A DNA stretch of 64,000 nucleotides from Schlesneria paludicola DSM 18645 (lineage in GTDB: Bacteria > Planctomycetota > Planctomycetia > Planctomycetales > Planctomycetaceae), in assembly GCF_000255655.1 (NCBI RefSeq), contig NZ_JH636434.1, positions 478,896 to 542,895 of the forward strand. Reading direction: 5' to 3'. The first letter of the stretch is position 1. Every line of letters starts with the position of its first letter. The translations under genes and the position numbers were made by a program. Of this stretch, positions 26,594 to 36,578 are shown piece after piece. The notes beneath the pieces were generated by a model. That model was not told where the DNA came from and did no database searches. It worked only from the letters and a program-made list of their open reading frames with translations.

Positions 26594-27922
26594 ATGTCGA
26601 TATGGAAAGGGACATGTTCGGCGGTTCTCATCGTCGTGACGGTGTTCGGCGGAATCCACTTGCATAGTGAAGAAAAGAGAGCGAGTGATCGAGCCACTGG
26701 GGATGGCAAGGGGTCTATCCTTGCTGGCGAAGTCCCACCACTTCCTGAACCTGGACGACTTGCCGATCCCCGATCGTTGCAGCAAACGGGACTTCCGATC
26801 GCGGCCACTCGGTCTCTGCAAGGAAGCGATAACGTTCATAGCCAAGCGATGATCGCGCTCGGACAAAAACTGTTCTTCGATGGCAGATTGTCGGCGAACG
26901 GGACTGTATCATGTGCCACTTGTCACGATCCAGCTCGGGCATTTACCGATGGCCGAGCCACGTCCATTGGGATTCATGGCCGCATTGGTCAACGTAACTC
27001 TCCAACCGTACTAAACGCTCTCTACAACAAATTTCAATTCTGGGACGGTCGGGCGAAGTCGATTGAGGAACAGGCATCCCTGCCACTCGTGAATCCTTTG
27101 GAGATGGGACAACCCGGGCTGGATGCAGTGGTGTCCCAGGTCGCCGCCGTCAAAGAGTATCGAGTGGAATTCCAGAATGCGTTCGGCAGGTCCGTTAATG
27201 CCACGGATTTATTGCAGGCGATCGCATCTTACGAGAAAACGCTCGTTGCGTTTGATTCGCCATTCGATCACTTCATCAATGGCGACAAGAACGCGATTGA
27301 TGAGTCTTCCAAGAGAGGCTGGGAGCTTTTCAATACGAAGGCGCGTTGCAACCTGTGTCACGCACTGACGGACACCGAACGAGACGTGACCTATTTCCAA
27401 GACAATGACTTTCACAACATTGGCATTGGGATTATCAGGCACAAAATTGGTGAACTGGCACTCCGTGCCGAAGAGCTAGTTGCCTCTGGTGACTCGAAAG
27501 CGATCGACGACGGAGCGATCGGGACCGATTTCTCGTCGCTGGGGCGTTTCTTGATCACGAAAAGCACCGCCGATACGGCGGCGTACAAAACTCCGAACCT
27601 GCGGAATGTGCTCGTAACGGGGCCATATTTTCACGACGGTTCACAAGAAACGCTTTGGGATGCACTGGATCACTACAATAAGGGGGCTGGTCTGAGCAAT
27701 CCGTGGCTTGACAAGGACATTCAACCACTCGCGCTGTCCGAACAGGACATCGACGATGTCATCGCGTTCCTCGCATCACTAACAAGCGGAGATTACCAGA
27801 GCTTTGGGAGGAGTGAGCTAAAACGCCAGTATGAATTGTCACGAAGTCACCGTCCCCAACGCGACACCGTGCGAGCATTCGGAGGTAAGAATTCAATCTC
27901 AAGCAAAACTGCTCAAGAATAA
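26594..27922 (+). CDS. Di-haem cytochrome c peroxidase / MauG family
   Basis: 442 aa exported protein with an N-terminal signal segment (about 5-24, GTCSAVLIVVTVFGGIHLHS). There are two haem c motifs: CATCH at about 107 (SCATCHDPARAFTDGR) and CNLCH at about 253. GQRNSPTVLNALYNKFQFWDGRA and YKTPNLRNVLVTGPYFHDGS are typical of bacterial CCP/MauG proteins. CCPs reduce periplasmic H2O2 with electrons from small cytochromes; MauG-type members oxidise protein residues, and I cannot separate the two here. It stands alone. Confidence 0.92.
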   Translation: MSIWKGTCSAVLIVVTVFGGIHLHSEEKRASDRATGDGKGSILAGEVPPLPEPGRLADPRSLQQTGLPIAATRSLQGSDNVHSQAMIALGQKLFFDGRLSANGTVSCATCHDPARAFTDGRATSIGIHGRIGQRNSPTVLNALYNKFQFWDGRAKSIEEQASLPLVNPLEMGQPGLDAVVSQVAAVKEYRVEFQNAFGRSVNATDLLQAIASYEKTLVAFDSPFDHFINGDKNAIDESSKRGWELFNTKARCNLCHALTDTERDVTYFQDNDFHNIGIGIIRHKIGELALRAEELVASGDSKAIDDGAIGTDFSSLGRFLITKSTADTAAYKTPNLRNVLVTGPYFHDGSQETLWDALDHYNKGAGLSNPWLDKDIQPLALSEQDIDDVIAFLASLTSGDYQSFGRSELKRQYELSRSHRPQRDTVRAFGGKNSISSKTAQE

Positions 27923-28704
27923 ACAGCGTTTCGCGTCCGCGCGACGTTGCTGCCGAGTCTCGAACTTTACTCTCCATGGCGACCCAGGATCTTTACAAAC
28001 GGTTCGACCGACGTGATTCACGTAGCGAAGCAGGCCGTGCTTTAGCAAAATGATCGGATGCCGAAGCGAGCGTGGCCGTGGCAAACCATTGCACGTTTCA
28101 AAGCATGCTCGACAATTAGAACGACTGCGAGTGTGACGCAGAACCGAGGCGACAGTTCAACGCCTTTGCGGTGTGCGTCCGCGTGGATGTGATGGCTTAA
28201 CTCCATCAACCGAATCAAATGATGAATTGGCTCATTAGAGGTTCGGGTGTTCAACCGTAGCAGTGAGTCATGATCGATCAACACATGTTCGTCGCGTGAA
28301 AACGCCCATCGACAGCATCAGTCGATTGCCCACCATTGACAGAAACTCCCTCACGTCGATGAAACGAAAGGCATGACGCGAAACGCATAAACACAAGATC
28401 GTCATCGTCACAAAAGCCATCAGATTGCGATCGCCGTTCTCTAAAAACGATTGCTCGGAACATTGGACGAAGTTGGCAATCGCATTGGTGGCAGGGCGGT
28501 GTGCGATTTTATGTAACGTCTTGGGCTTCCTGCGACTACACGACGATCTTCTCTGACAACGTCGCTCCTGGGCGCACATCCACTGAAACAAGTAGCCGCT
28601 CCCGCTGTCTGACGCCGAAATGCCAGCGAGTAAAGATCGCTGCAATGAGCGCAGAAGCGGAGTCCTGGACTTCTATCGCGTACCAAGGTATTGCTTTTGT
28701 GTAA
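27923..28704. other. Gene-poor stretch, nothing recognised
   Basis: About 780 bp between the peroxidase stop and the inverted repeat at 28705. Several minus-strand frames of 60-125 codons exist but have unbalanced composition and no recognisable motifs. Confidence 0.3.
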
Positions 28705-28751
28705 CGTCACATCTCACTGTGTTGCTTCTCAAACCGCACTGAGATGTGACG
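28705..28751. repeat. 12-bp perfect inverted repeat
   Basis: CGTCACATCTCA (28705-28716) and TGAGATGTGACG (28740-28751) are exact reverse complements separated by 23 bp. It lies about 180 bp beyond the stop of the hydrolase gene at 28934. It could be a long-loop hairpin, the core of a small mobile element, or a regulator site; no T-tract follows it. Confidence 0.6.
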
Positions 28752-28933
28752 CAGGTCCGTGAAGACTGAAACAGATGTATTCCGAATGCTTCTTGTACGC
28801 CTCGTATTGTCCGTCTGCTGAATACCTGCGCGAACCATTGACATCGATTGAAGACCTGGCTCAAAGGCCGTCAGCAAGAAGTCCTCGAGTGAGACGCGAA
28901 CGACATAAGGATGCCCAGTTGGTTCATCGTGCT

Positions 28934-29755
28934 CTATTTTCTGAAAAATTCGAGAAGGTCCGCGTTGACACGATCTTTCAAAGTCGTGCATAGACCATGA
29001 GGTGCACCGACGTAGACTTTGAGTGTCGCGTTCTTGATGAGCTGATTCGAACGCAATGCGGAAGCGCCGATCGGAACGATCTGATCATCGTCGCCATGAA
29101 GGATAAGGGTAGGGACGTCGATTGCCTTCAAGTCTTCGGTGAAGTCCGTCTCAGAGAATTCCTTGATGCAATCGTATGCGGCTTTAAAGCTGGCCATCAT
29201 GCCTTGAAGCCAAAAGGCATCGCGAACGCCTTGCGACACATTTGCCTCAGGACGGTTATATCCATAGAACGCCGTTGTGAGTTCCTTGAAGAACTGCGAA
29301 CGATCGTTGTGTACGGCCGATCGAATTTGATCGAACGTCTCCATCGGCAATCCGGATGGATTGGTCGTTGTTTTCAGCATCAAGGGAGGTACTGCACCAA
29401 TCAAAACGGCTTTTGACACGCGCTTTGTACCATGTCGACCAACGTAACGGGCGACTTCACCGCCACCCGTCGAATGCCCCACGTGAATCACTCCATTCAA
29501 ATTGAGAGTCTCAACGAGCGTTGCCAGGTCATCTGCATATGTGTTCATATCATTGCCGTTCCAAGGTTGACCTGATCGGCCATGCCCGCGGCGGTCATGT
29601 GCGATGCAGCGGTATCCGTTTGACGCAAGAAAGTTCATTTGGTCCTCCCATGCGTCCGCGCTGAGCGGCCACCCGTGGCTGAATACGACTGGCTGTCCGC
29701 TACCCCAGTCCTTGAAGTAGAGCTGAGTGCCGTCTTTTGTTAGAAAAGTTCCCAT
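28934..29755 (-). CDS. Alpha/beta hydrolase, non-haem chloroperoxidase type
   Basis: 273 aa, the usual length for cofactor-free haloperoxidases/esterases. Catalytic triad: Ser95 in [10 protein letters not shown], Asp in [10 protein letters not shown], His in GAPHGLC. The oxyanion region is [13 protein letters not shown], and the ending [11 protein letters not shown] is typical of the subfamily. The natural reaction is probably ester or lactone hydrolysis, perhaps perhydrolysis. It is 86 bp downstream of the dps gene on the same strand, so the two may share a stress-related transcript. Confidence 0.93.
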   Translation of the reverse strand: MGTFLTKDGTQLYFKDWGSGQPVVFSHGWPLSADAWEDQMNFLASNGYRCIAHDRRGHGRSGQPWNGNDMNTYADDLATLVETLNLNGVIHVGHSTGGGEVARYVGRHGTKRVSKAVLIGAVPPLMLKTTTNPSGLPMETFDQIRSAVHNDRSQFFKELTTAFYGYNRPEANVSQGVRDAFWLQGMMASFKAAYDCIKEFSETDFTEDLKAIDVPTLILHGDDDQIVPIGASALRSNQLIKNATLKVYVGAPHGLCTTLKDRVNADLLEFFRK

Positions 29756-29841
29756 GGAAACCGACTCCTGCCTGTGGCTACGAGGATGGATACGTTGTCG
29801 AACTGTTCAGATCATCGACCGTCGCGAGAAGTGCGGGTTCA

Positions 29842-30438
29842 TCATGACTGTTCGTCAGCACGGACAAGAGGCGAGTCGACGATGTGTTCGGCGACAAACC
29901 ACACCTGCAATTCATTCGTTCGGATCACGCTGCTGACGAGAAGGTCATTCGTCCCGTCATCGCCAGATTCAGTTGCTTGCCGTGCCATCGTCCGAGCTTC
30001 CTGGAGAATGACTTCGTGTGCATGAAGGAGTCGAGAGATTTGGACTGGCACTTCTTCGCGCCCTCTTGGCGGACGCGGAATTAATGTCATTTCGCTGACA
30101 TCTGCCGACATGGCGATACCGACGCCGCCCAGTGTCATGATTCGCTCACCGATCAGGTCCACCAGATCGTTCTGTTCACCGAAGTGCTTATCGAATAGCA
30201 GGTGTAACTGGTAGAATGTCGGGCCCGATACTTGCCAGTGGTGTTTCTTGTAAAGATCGCGAAGCGTAATTGTGTCGGCCAGCAGCTGATTCAGATTGTC
30301 GGTGCTCACTCGACGGCTGCTCTCAGCAAGCGCAATCGGCATGGATACTAATGTACCAAATGGTTGGATCTCAGGAGCGTTCTGTCGAGTCAGTGGGGCT
30401 GCGGTTGAGAGGATGTTTGCAATACTTGATTTGCTCAT
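29842..30438 (-). CDS. dps: Dps family DNA-binding ferritin-like protein
   Basis: 198 aa. The ferroxidase residues of Dps are present: HHWQVSGPTFYQLH, then DKHFGEQNDLVDLIGERI. A helical bundle runs from about residue 45 to the end, with an N-terminal extension of about 40 residues longer than in E. coli Dps. It oxidises and stores iron, consuming H2O2, and shields DNA under stress. It is upstream of the haloperoxidase-like gene on the same strand. Confidence 0.93.
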   Translation of the reverse strand: MSKSSIANILSTAAPLTRQNAPEIQPFGTLVSMPIALAESSRRVSTDNLNQLLADTITLRDLYKKHHWQVSGPTFYQLHLLFDKHFGEQNDLVDLIGERIMTLGGVGIAMSADVSEMTLIPRPPRGREEVPVQISRLLHAHEVILQEARTMARQATESGDDGTNDLLVSSVIRTNELQVWFVAEHIVDSPLVRADEQS

Positions 30439-31156
30439 CGTGAACTCCTGATTGATCTAAAGTGTGTCAATGTTCGTGACTTCGATTGCGGTGATCGCTT
30501 GTTGAAAGCACGGCAAGCGGCATCTATTTCGATTCAAAAACACCATGAATTCGTGAATTCGAGGGGCCCAATGCTCTTTCTTTCAACAAGCCTTTTCGTC
30601 TTCTTGACCCCTAAGAGCCTAGAGCGAACGCACTCGCAATCGCCCTCCATGCAAGATGCGCGCCACACTTTCGAACCGTATCGTTGACGGCTCGCGCCGG
30701 AGAGATTCGTAACGTGGCCGAACGCGCGATGAGTGAATGACGGCCGCCATAGAAGTCCGCGGTTCGACAGACATGACTTTCAGGTCGCCGCAGCATTCAG
30801 CGCCGAATTCCCCGGGCAATCCAGCACTTCTGCCGGATTATTGAAGCATAATTTGCAGGATATCGAGCGAGCTGTCGTAACCTGAATGCCGCCTTCGCAG
30901 GTTTCCCAAACCGATCGATGTTGATCAAACCATGATTCGCGCTGATGGCGGCAATCTCGCCTGTTGGGCAATCCAGCTGCCACCTCATTGCGAATTCGCG
31001 ACTGAGTCGCACGGCGCGTCCGTTTTTCCTCAGGTGAAAAACTGGCCGCTCAATTCTGCGTTGCAGTTTGTTGAAATGACGGCGACTGACCGCGTTCGCA
31101 CTAATGCCATCACATCGTGAACACCTGGGGCTTGTCCTTCGCATTTTTTCGGACGG
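30439..31156. other. Intergenic, nothing firm
   Basis: 718 bp between dps and the end of the WD40 kinase gene. A 115-codon minus-strand frame at 30797-31144 has plausible composition but no recognised motif or ribosome site. No terminator with a T-tract was seen. Confidence 0.3.
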
Positions 31157-34100
31157 CTATTGGTCTGTAACGATCCGCGCTCGTATGAGATCCGCAGGTG
31201 CGTTTGACAGCCGCAAATACAGCGAGTGTTGGCCTCGGGTGTTGTTGACGCATACCAGAATGGTGTTCCACCCCATTTCAAGATGGCCTTGAACCGCATC
31301 CGTATTCGCTCCACCGCTTCTAACGTGCAAGTGCTCGTAGATTCGTTCGCCGTTAACCCACAAACCCATCTGGTCGTCCGAGCCAACCAGAAGTGCGACG
31401 GATTGCTTTTTGGGTGAGAACACACGCAATCTCGCTAAAGCCGAGATGTGTTCGGCCTGATCAAATAACGAGCCGAAATTGACATATCCACTGGAGCACA
31501 GCGAGATCGGCTGCCAACGCGGTTGGGAAAACGGGGTGTTGAAGGCGCTCGCATCGAGAGATCCACCACTCGTCAAGTCGAGTCCATCAGGTAACCCCGC
31601 GTTCAAATCCTCGGGATACGGACCCGCGGCCCAGGAAACGGGTACAAACCAATGCTTCGCAGGATTCAGTGCCAAATACCTCGAGATATCATGGGCTGCA
31701 TTGTCCCAGTCTTCCAACTGAGCATGAATTTCGGCCTTCAATTTCCAGGCCGCTGAATGATTTGGATCTACCGCAAGTTGACGGTCCAGAACCGGCAGAA
31801 AATTTCGCCCCCGCCCCGCAACATATCCGGACGTCGCATCGTGGATCAAAACCTTGTGATCCTGCCAACCTGAGGCCAGGCACATTCCATCGGGACTCCA
31901 TGCGACAGAATTCGCTTCACTTTCATTGTATGCCAGACTCAGAGCCTCTGCGCCAGTCTGTGCATCCCAGACCTTAATCGTCCGATCCCAACTGACAGAA
32001 GCGAGTCGCATTCCATCAGGGCTCCAATTCACAGAGACCACTTGCGACGTGTGTCCACGGAGGGTGTGACTTAATTTGCCAGTCTCAAGACTCCAAATTC
32101 GAATTGTCTTATCAGTTCCGGTCGAGGCTAAGAACTGCCCTTCTGGGCTCCAGGCCACAGAGAGGACTTCGCCCGAATGTCCTTCGAAAGAGTGTAGGGC
32201 GACAGCGGCCGATACATCCCACACTTTGACCGTCATATCCGACGAGGCCGTTGCCAGCCGAGTGCTATCAGGACTCCAGGAGACAGCGAGGACTGATTGA
32301 CCAGCACTGTGCCCATGGAAACCATGATTCTCTTTTCCCGTAACAGCGTCCCAGATGCGAACCGTCTGATCTGCACTGACCGACGCCAGGCATCGGCCGT
32401 CTGGGCTCCAAACCACGGAAAGCACTTCGGCAGTGTGACCATTGAACGTGTTTAAAATCTTATTTGCTGCGACATCCCAAATTCGAATTGTCTTATCTCC
32501 TCCAGCGGATGCCAAAAGTGCACCACGCGGCTCCCAGGTCACCGAGTTCACAACGCTTGTGTGCCCTCGTAGGGTGCATTCCACTTGACCCAGCGCGATA
32601 TTCCAAACGCAGATTGTATGGTCGGTGCTGGCTGAAGCGAGAAGCTGATTGTCATGTCGCCAGGCGACATCCTTCACGGCACCTTGATGGCCGCTGAGTA
32701 TCGGCGTCTCGGGACCCGCCGTCGCATTCCAGACCTTGATCATTCCATCGAAGCCAGCAGAGGCCAACCTCCGTCCATCGGGGTTCCAGGCCACTCCCAC
32801 TGTCCAGGCCGAGTGTCCGCGGAAAGTAGCGACCGCGGGCCCTCCGTTGACTGACCAGACTTTTACTGTCTCGTCTTCACTCCCTGTCGAAAGTTGAGTT
32901 CCGTCAGGACTCCACGCGACCGTCCACACGACTCCGCTATGGCCTTGAAGGGTAAGGGGCTCAAGATTACCGCTCGAGTCCCAGATTTTGACGGTTCTAT
33001 CATTTCCACCAGAAGCTAACCGTCGACCATCTGGGCTCCACTTGACCCGATTGACTCCGTTGACGTGCCCATTCAGAGAGACCAACGCGTGGCCGGTACC
33101 AGAATCCCAAATTCGGATCTCCGAATCCCGACTACATGACGCCAACTTTTGGCCATCTGGGCTCCACTCGACATCGGAAAATGCTTGAGTGCCCTCGTTA
33201 ATAACGAGCAAACTGGTCCCCGAGTTTGCGTCCCAGATCTGGATCGTTTCATCAGATCCGCTTGAAGCCAGTTGCGTCCCGTCAGGACTCCACACCGCAG
33301 TCCATACATATCCTGTATGTCCCCGAAACGTAAGTAGTTCCTGGCCTTTTTCGGCGTCCCAGATCTTGACAGTTCCATCTAAGCTGGCCGAGACGATTCG
33401 TTGACCATCCGGGCTCCATGCCGCCCGAATGGCAGCGTGGCTGTGGCCGGGGATCGCGAGAAGCTCCCACCCTTCAGCGGCGTCCCAGATCCCGACTGTT
33501 CCGTCCCTGCTTGCCGATGCCAGCTTTTTTCCGTCAGGGCTCCATTGAACGTCAGACACCCCTGCCGCATGTCCCATCAACGTCATGGTGTCGCGATGGC
33601 AAAGACCATTGAGGTAGTACCACTCCCAATTTCGCAAATCCTGTTGTCTGGATTCCCAAAGATTGGTTTGCCAAGGGGCAAGGATTTCGCCGATACGACC
33701 GACTCCACCAGGCGCTGCAGCTGCTTGACCGGCCGAGTTCATTCGAGAGAGATAAAGACTTTGCCGAAACTCTTTGCCCTGCTTCTCGGCCTCGTGCCGC
33801 AAACCTTCGGCACGAATTTCAGCTTCGACCGCTTTCTGACGTGACTCCTCTCGTTCGTCCGCAAGGCGTCCTTTGTCGAGAGCAAGAAGGTGTTGGCGAT
33901 GCTCCATGGCTCGGAAATGAGTTGCCGCAGCGAGTGATCCAACAATCAATGCGACAAACAAAATCGCAGCAGAAGCCATCGCTGCAGATAGCCATTGATG
34001 ACGCCGCACCCAGCGGAGCGTTCGCTCGGATATCCCAACGGGACGCGCGAGAATCGATTCGTCGCGCAGATAACGCCCCAGATCGGCGGCCAACTCGGCG

Positions 34101-35200
34101 GCCGTCAGATATCGAAGTCGAGGGTCTTTTTCCAAACACTTTAGGCAGATGGTTTGCACGTCATATGGCACATTTGCCACGAGACGCGTCGGCGGTACTG
34201 GCTCCTGATGGGCGGACTGAATCATTGTTTCGACAGGGGTGGGCCCCTGGAAGGGCGGACGACCGGTCAGCAACTCATAAAGGATGACTCCCAGCGAATA
34301 GATGTCGGTTGCCGGCCCAATCTCTGTCGCATCGCCTCGAGCCTGTTCTGGTGCGACATAAGCCGGAGTCCCCATGATTTCACCCGAACGCGTCATATTG
34401 TCTTCAACAATACCCGCAGCGGACAAGATCTTCGCCAACCCAAAGTCGGTCACCTTCAGGGTCTCCCAAGGCAAATCTACGCTTTTTGCGGGGTTCGACG
34501 CACTTTTGAAGTCTCTCTGTTTTTTCAACAGGATATTCGAGGGCTTTAGATCGCGATGAATGACGCCATTCTGATGCGCGTAATCGACGGCATTTGCCAG
34601 AGTCTGTGTGATTTGCGCGGCCTCTTTAGCCACTCGCGGTGCCCCATTTAGCCAGGTCGCCAGGTCCTCTCCATCGATCCATTCAAGAGCCAAGTAGGGA
34701 AAGCCAAATTGATCGCCGACGTCATAAATTTGAATGATATTTGGATGTTGGAGTCTCGCGATGGCCTGGGCTTCTCGGCGAAATCGAAGTCGCCCATGTG
34801 ACGACAAGTAGGGGCCTGCCATGATCATTTTCAGAGCAACAAATCGATCGAGTTCGCAGTGCAAGGCGCGATACACGACGCCAGCAGCACCTCGACCAAT
34901 TTCTTCAAAGATTCGGTATCCTTGAACGTCGGGTTTCGAGACGCCTGATTTGTCCGGCTTGATCGCGAGTTGTCCTACAAACGCTTCGGCTTCCGCTTCT
35001 GGGCCATCGCGCACAACATCAGAAAGCGCGATGCGAAGATGTGTTTGATCTGGCCCCGGGGTTCGCAGCGACTGCGACTGAAGTTCCTGCTGACAAATCA
35101 AACAATTCTCAACGTGATTCAAGACTTGTAGAAGCTCGGATTCGGCTGACTCATCCTCGATTAACCGTTTGAGCAATTCCGTCGACGGACATACTTCCAC
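31157..35200 (-). CDS. Membrane Ser/Thr protein kinase with 14 WD40 repeats
   Basis: 1347 aa. Residues 1-45 contain HVENCLIC, a His/Cys cluster like the zinc-binding anti-sigma domain. The kinase domain (about 95-365) has the glycine loop IGRGAAGVVYRA, catalytic HRDLKPSNILL and DFGLAK. One membrane helix is at about 405-430, with a coiled coil after it. Fourteen WD40 units (WSPDGxxLASxSxDxTxxIWD, period about 42 aa) could form two seven-bladed propellers. A TPR-like helix pair and a C-terminal beta domain (LLVGSDDQMGLWVNGERIYE) end the protein. The ECF sigma gene lies 32 bp upstream on the same strand; this pairing is typical of planctomycetes and suggests the kinase controls that sigma factor. 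Confidence 0.95.
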   Translation of the reverse strand: MEVCPSTELLKRLIEDESAESELLQVLNHVENCLICQQELQSQSLRTPGPDQTHLRIALSDVVRDGPEAEAEAFVGQLAIKPDKSGVSKPDVQGYRIFEEIGRGAAGVVYRALHCELDRFVALKMIMAGPYLSSHGRLRFRREAQAIARLQHPNIIQIYDVGDQFGFPYLALEWIDGEDLATWLNGAPRVAKEAAQITQTLANAVDYAHQNGVIHRDLKPSNILLKKQRDFKSASNPAKSVDLPWETLKVTDFGLAKILSAAGIVEDNMTRSGEIMGTPAYVAPEQARGDATEIGPATDIYSLGVILYELLTGRPPFQGPTPVETMIQSAHQEPVPPTRLVANVPYDVQTICLKCLEKDPRLRYLTAAELAADLGRYLRDESILARPVGISERTLRWVRRHQWLSAAMASAAILFVALIVGSLAAATHFRAMEHRQHLLALDKGRLADEREESRQKAVEAEIRAEGLRHEAEKQGKEFRQSLYLSRMNSAGQAAAAPGGVGRIGEILAPWQTNLWESRQQDLRNWEWYYLNGLCHRDTMTLMGHAAGVSDVQWSPDGKKLASASRDGTVGIWDAAEGWELLAIPGHSHAAIRAAWSPDGQRIVSASLDGTVKIWDAEKGQELLTFRGHTGYVWTAVWSPDGTQLASSGSDETIQIWDANSGTSLLVINEGTQAFSDVEWSPDGQKLASCSRDSEIRIWDSGTGHALVSLNGHVNGVNRVKWSPDGRRLASGGNDRTVKIWDSSGNLEPLTLQGHSGVVWTVAWSPDGTQLSTGSEDETVKVWSVNGGPAVATFRGHSAWTVGVAWNPDGRRLASAGFDGMIKVWNATAGPETPILSGHQGAVKDVAWRHDNQLLASASTDHTICVWNIALGQVECTLRGHTSVVNSVTWEPRGALLASAGGDKTIRIWDVAANKILNTFNGHTAEVLSVVWSPDGRCLASVSADQTVRIWDAVTGKENHGFHGHSAGQSVLAVSWSPDSTRLATASSDMTVKVWDVSAAVALHSFEGHSGEVLSVAWSPEGQFLASTGTDKTIRIWSLETGKLSHTLRGHTSQVVSVNWSPDGMRLASVSWDRTIKVWDAQTGAEALSLAYNESEANSVAWSPDGMCLASGWQDHKVLIHDATSGYVAGRGRNFLPVLDRQLAVDPNHSAAWKLKAEIHAQLEDWDNAAHDISRYLALNPAKHWFVPVSWAAGPYPEDLNAGLPDGLDLTSGGSLDASAFNTPFSQPRWQPISLCSSGYVNFGSLFDQAEHISALARLRVFSPKKQSVALLVGSDDQMGLWVNGERIYEHLHVRSGGANTDAVQGHLEMGWNTILVCVNNTRGQHSLYLRLSNAPADLIRARIVTDQ

Positions 35201-35232
35201 ATCAGATCCCCAGTAAACTCCAGCCGACTCAC

Positions 35233-35826
35233 TTATTCTCGATCCAATCGGGCGATCTCGTCCCGAAGCATGCGTTGTACCTTGCTACGAGCGACAAATA
35301 CGGTCGCAACTTTCATTCCGAGCAACTCTGCCACTTCGATTCCAGTACGGTCTTGTAATGCAAGCAACTGGAATGCCTCCCAGGTCCTCGTCTCAACTCG
35401 CAACCGGACACGCGCAGCGGCTTCTTTGAGCAATTCCTGTTGAGCGGCATCTTCCATACGCTGAAACAAATCGTCCTTCGCCTCAATGGCAGCCAGTTGA
35501 TTGAGTACGAAATCGCTGCCCGTCGCCTGTCCAGACCTGCGGTGCTTCTGAATGTGGTCCTGCCATGCGTGGAGCGTCACAGTTTTGAGCCAGGCCCGGA
35601 AGCTGAGACTCGGATCGTAAGCGAAATCCTTCATCCGCCCGGACAGCTTAAGAAAGACGTCTTGCGTGACGTCTTGTGCGTCCGCCTCTTGTAGGCCCCA
35701 AGCACGGCACCACACATAAATTTTTTGCCCGTACCATTTTACAAACTCTGCCCAAGCGATGGGATCTGCGGGAGCCAACCGCAGACGCTGCAAAAGAGTG
35801 AAATTCGTGTAGGAGCCAGGACGCAT
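35233..35826 (-). CDS. ECF sigma-70 factor (planctomycete type)
   Basis: 197 aa from the ATG at 35826, chosen for its GGAAG ribosome site and because TNFTLLQRLRLAPADPIAWAEFV is the usual start of these sigma factors; the frame is open to 35907. The region 2 motif DVTQDVFLKLSGRM and region 4 helix-turn-helix RTGIEVAELLGMKVATVFVARSK direct RNA polymerase to alternative promoters. It is followed by the WD40 kinase with its N-terminal zinc-binding segment, so the pair likely forms a signalling unit. Confidence 0.92.
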   Translation of the reverse strand: MRPGSYTNFTLLQRLRLAPADPIAWAEFVKWYGQKIYVWCRAWGLQEADAQDVTQDVFLKLSGRMKDFAYDPSLSFRAWLKTVTLHAWQDHIQKHRRSGQATGSDFVLNQLAAIEAKDDLFQRMEDAAQQELLKEAAARVRLRVETRTWEAFQLLALQDRTGIEVAELLGMKVATVFVARSKVQRMLRDEIARLDRE

Positions 35827-36578
35827 CAAATGGACTTCCAGAAACGGCGGGGGAAGTCGCCGATGAAGACGAATTGACAATTCATCAAACGAGTTCCAAC
35901 AGAACAAATTGCCCCCCGCCAGTTTGTCCCGGCTTGATCAATAACTGCAAGCTCGATGATATCCACCGTCTTAAATGCACGGAAGCGCCAATTCTCACAG
36001 CGTTTTTGGTCGCGATTGTGCGTAAGTCCTTGTCGCAGAAAGCAATCAGGAGGTTCAAGGGTTGAAACTGTCCACTCTGCACGCTTAATGAGGCGGGCCA
36101 GACGAAGTGTGCGAACTGCGCTCTTATCATTGTATTGAAGTGTGTCACGAGAGAGCTTTGGATGCTTTCGGGGGCAAACTTAGGTTCATCATTCGGAGGC
36201 AACGTGCTCATCGCGGGCTTTATCTGACTGAATGTCCACCTGAAAACGATCCGCGATCTGGGGTAGACGAGGTTTACCGCATCCGTTGCAAGTTCCGGGT
36301 CTGCCGCCTTGCAGCGGGGGGCTTGGCTGCCGAAATCGGGTTCGAAATCGCTAGCGACGTCGGACTTCGCGTCACGCTTCAAATTCACGAAAAATTTCAA
36401 TTTTACGGCCGTTAGGTTTTCAAATTTTCGCAGTATTAGTCTGCGAGACGATGCCCGTCATCGCACCTCAGTTGGATCGCGTGTCACACTGCCACAAGGA
36501 ATATTTTGCGATCCGTCATCTTCGCGATTGGAAACTCGCAGAGCGGCGGGATGCAAAGATTTCAGCCAGGGGATTGAA
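35827..36578. other. Divergent intergenic region sigma / histidine kinase
   Basis: About 750 bp. A minus-strand frame ending at 35885 (ATG at 36211, 108 codons) has protein-like composition but no recognised domain. I leave it uncalled. No clear promoter boxes. Confidence 0.3.

Noticed and set aside
26234-26866. 210-codon minus-strand frame overlapping the cytochrome peroxidase start
   Set aside because: Overlaps a gene with clear haem motifs, and has Arg/Ser-rich composition without recognisable domains.
31900-33600. Regular repeats with a period of about 126 bp, CRISPR- or satellite-like at first sight
   Set aside because: They encode the WD40 units of the kinase in one frame; spacing of about 42 codons and degenerate sequence rule out CRISPR.
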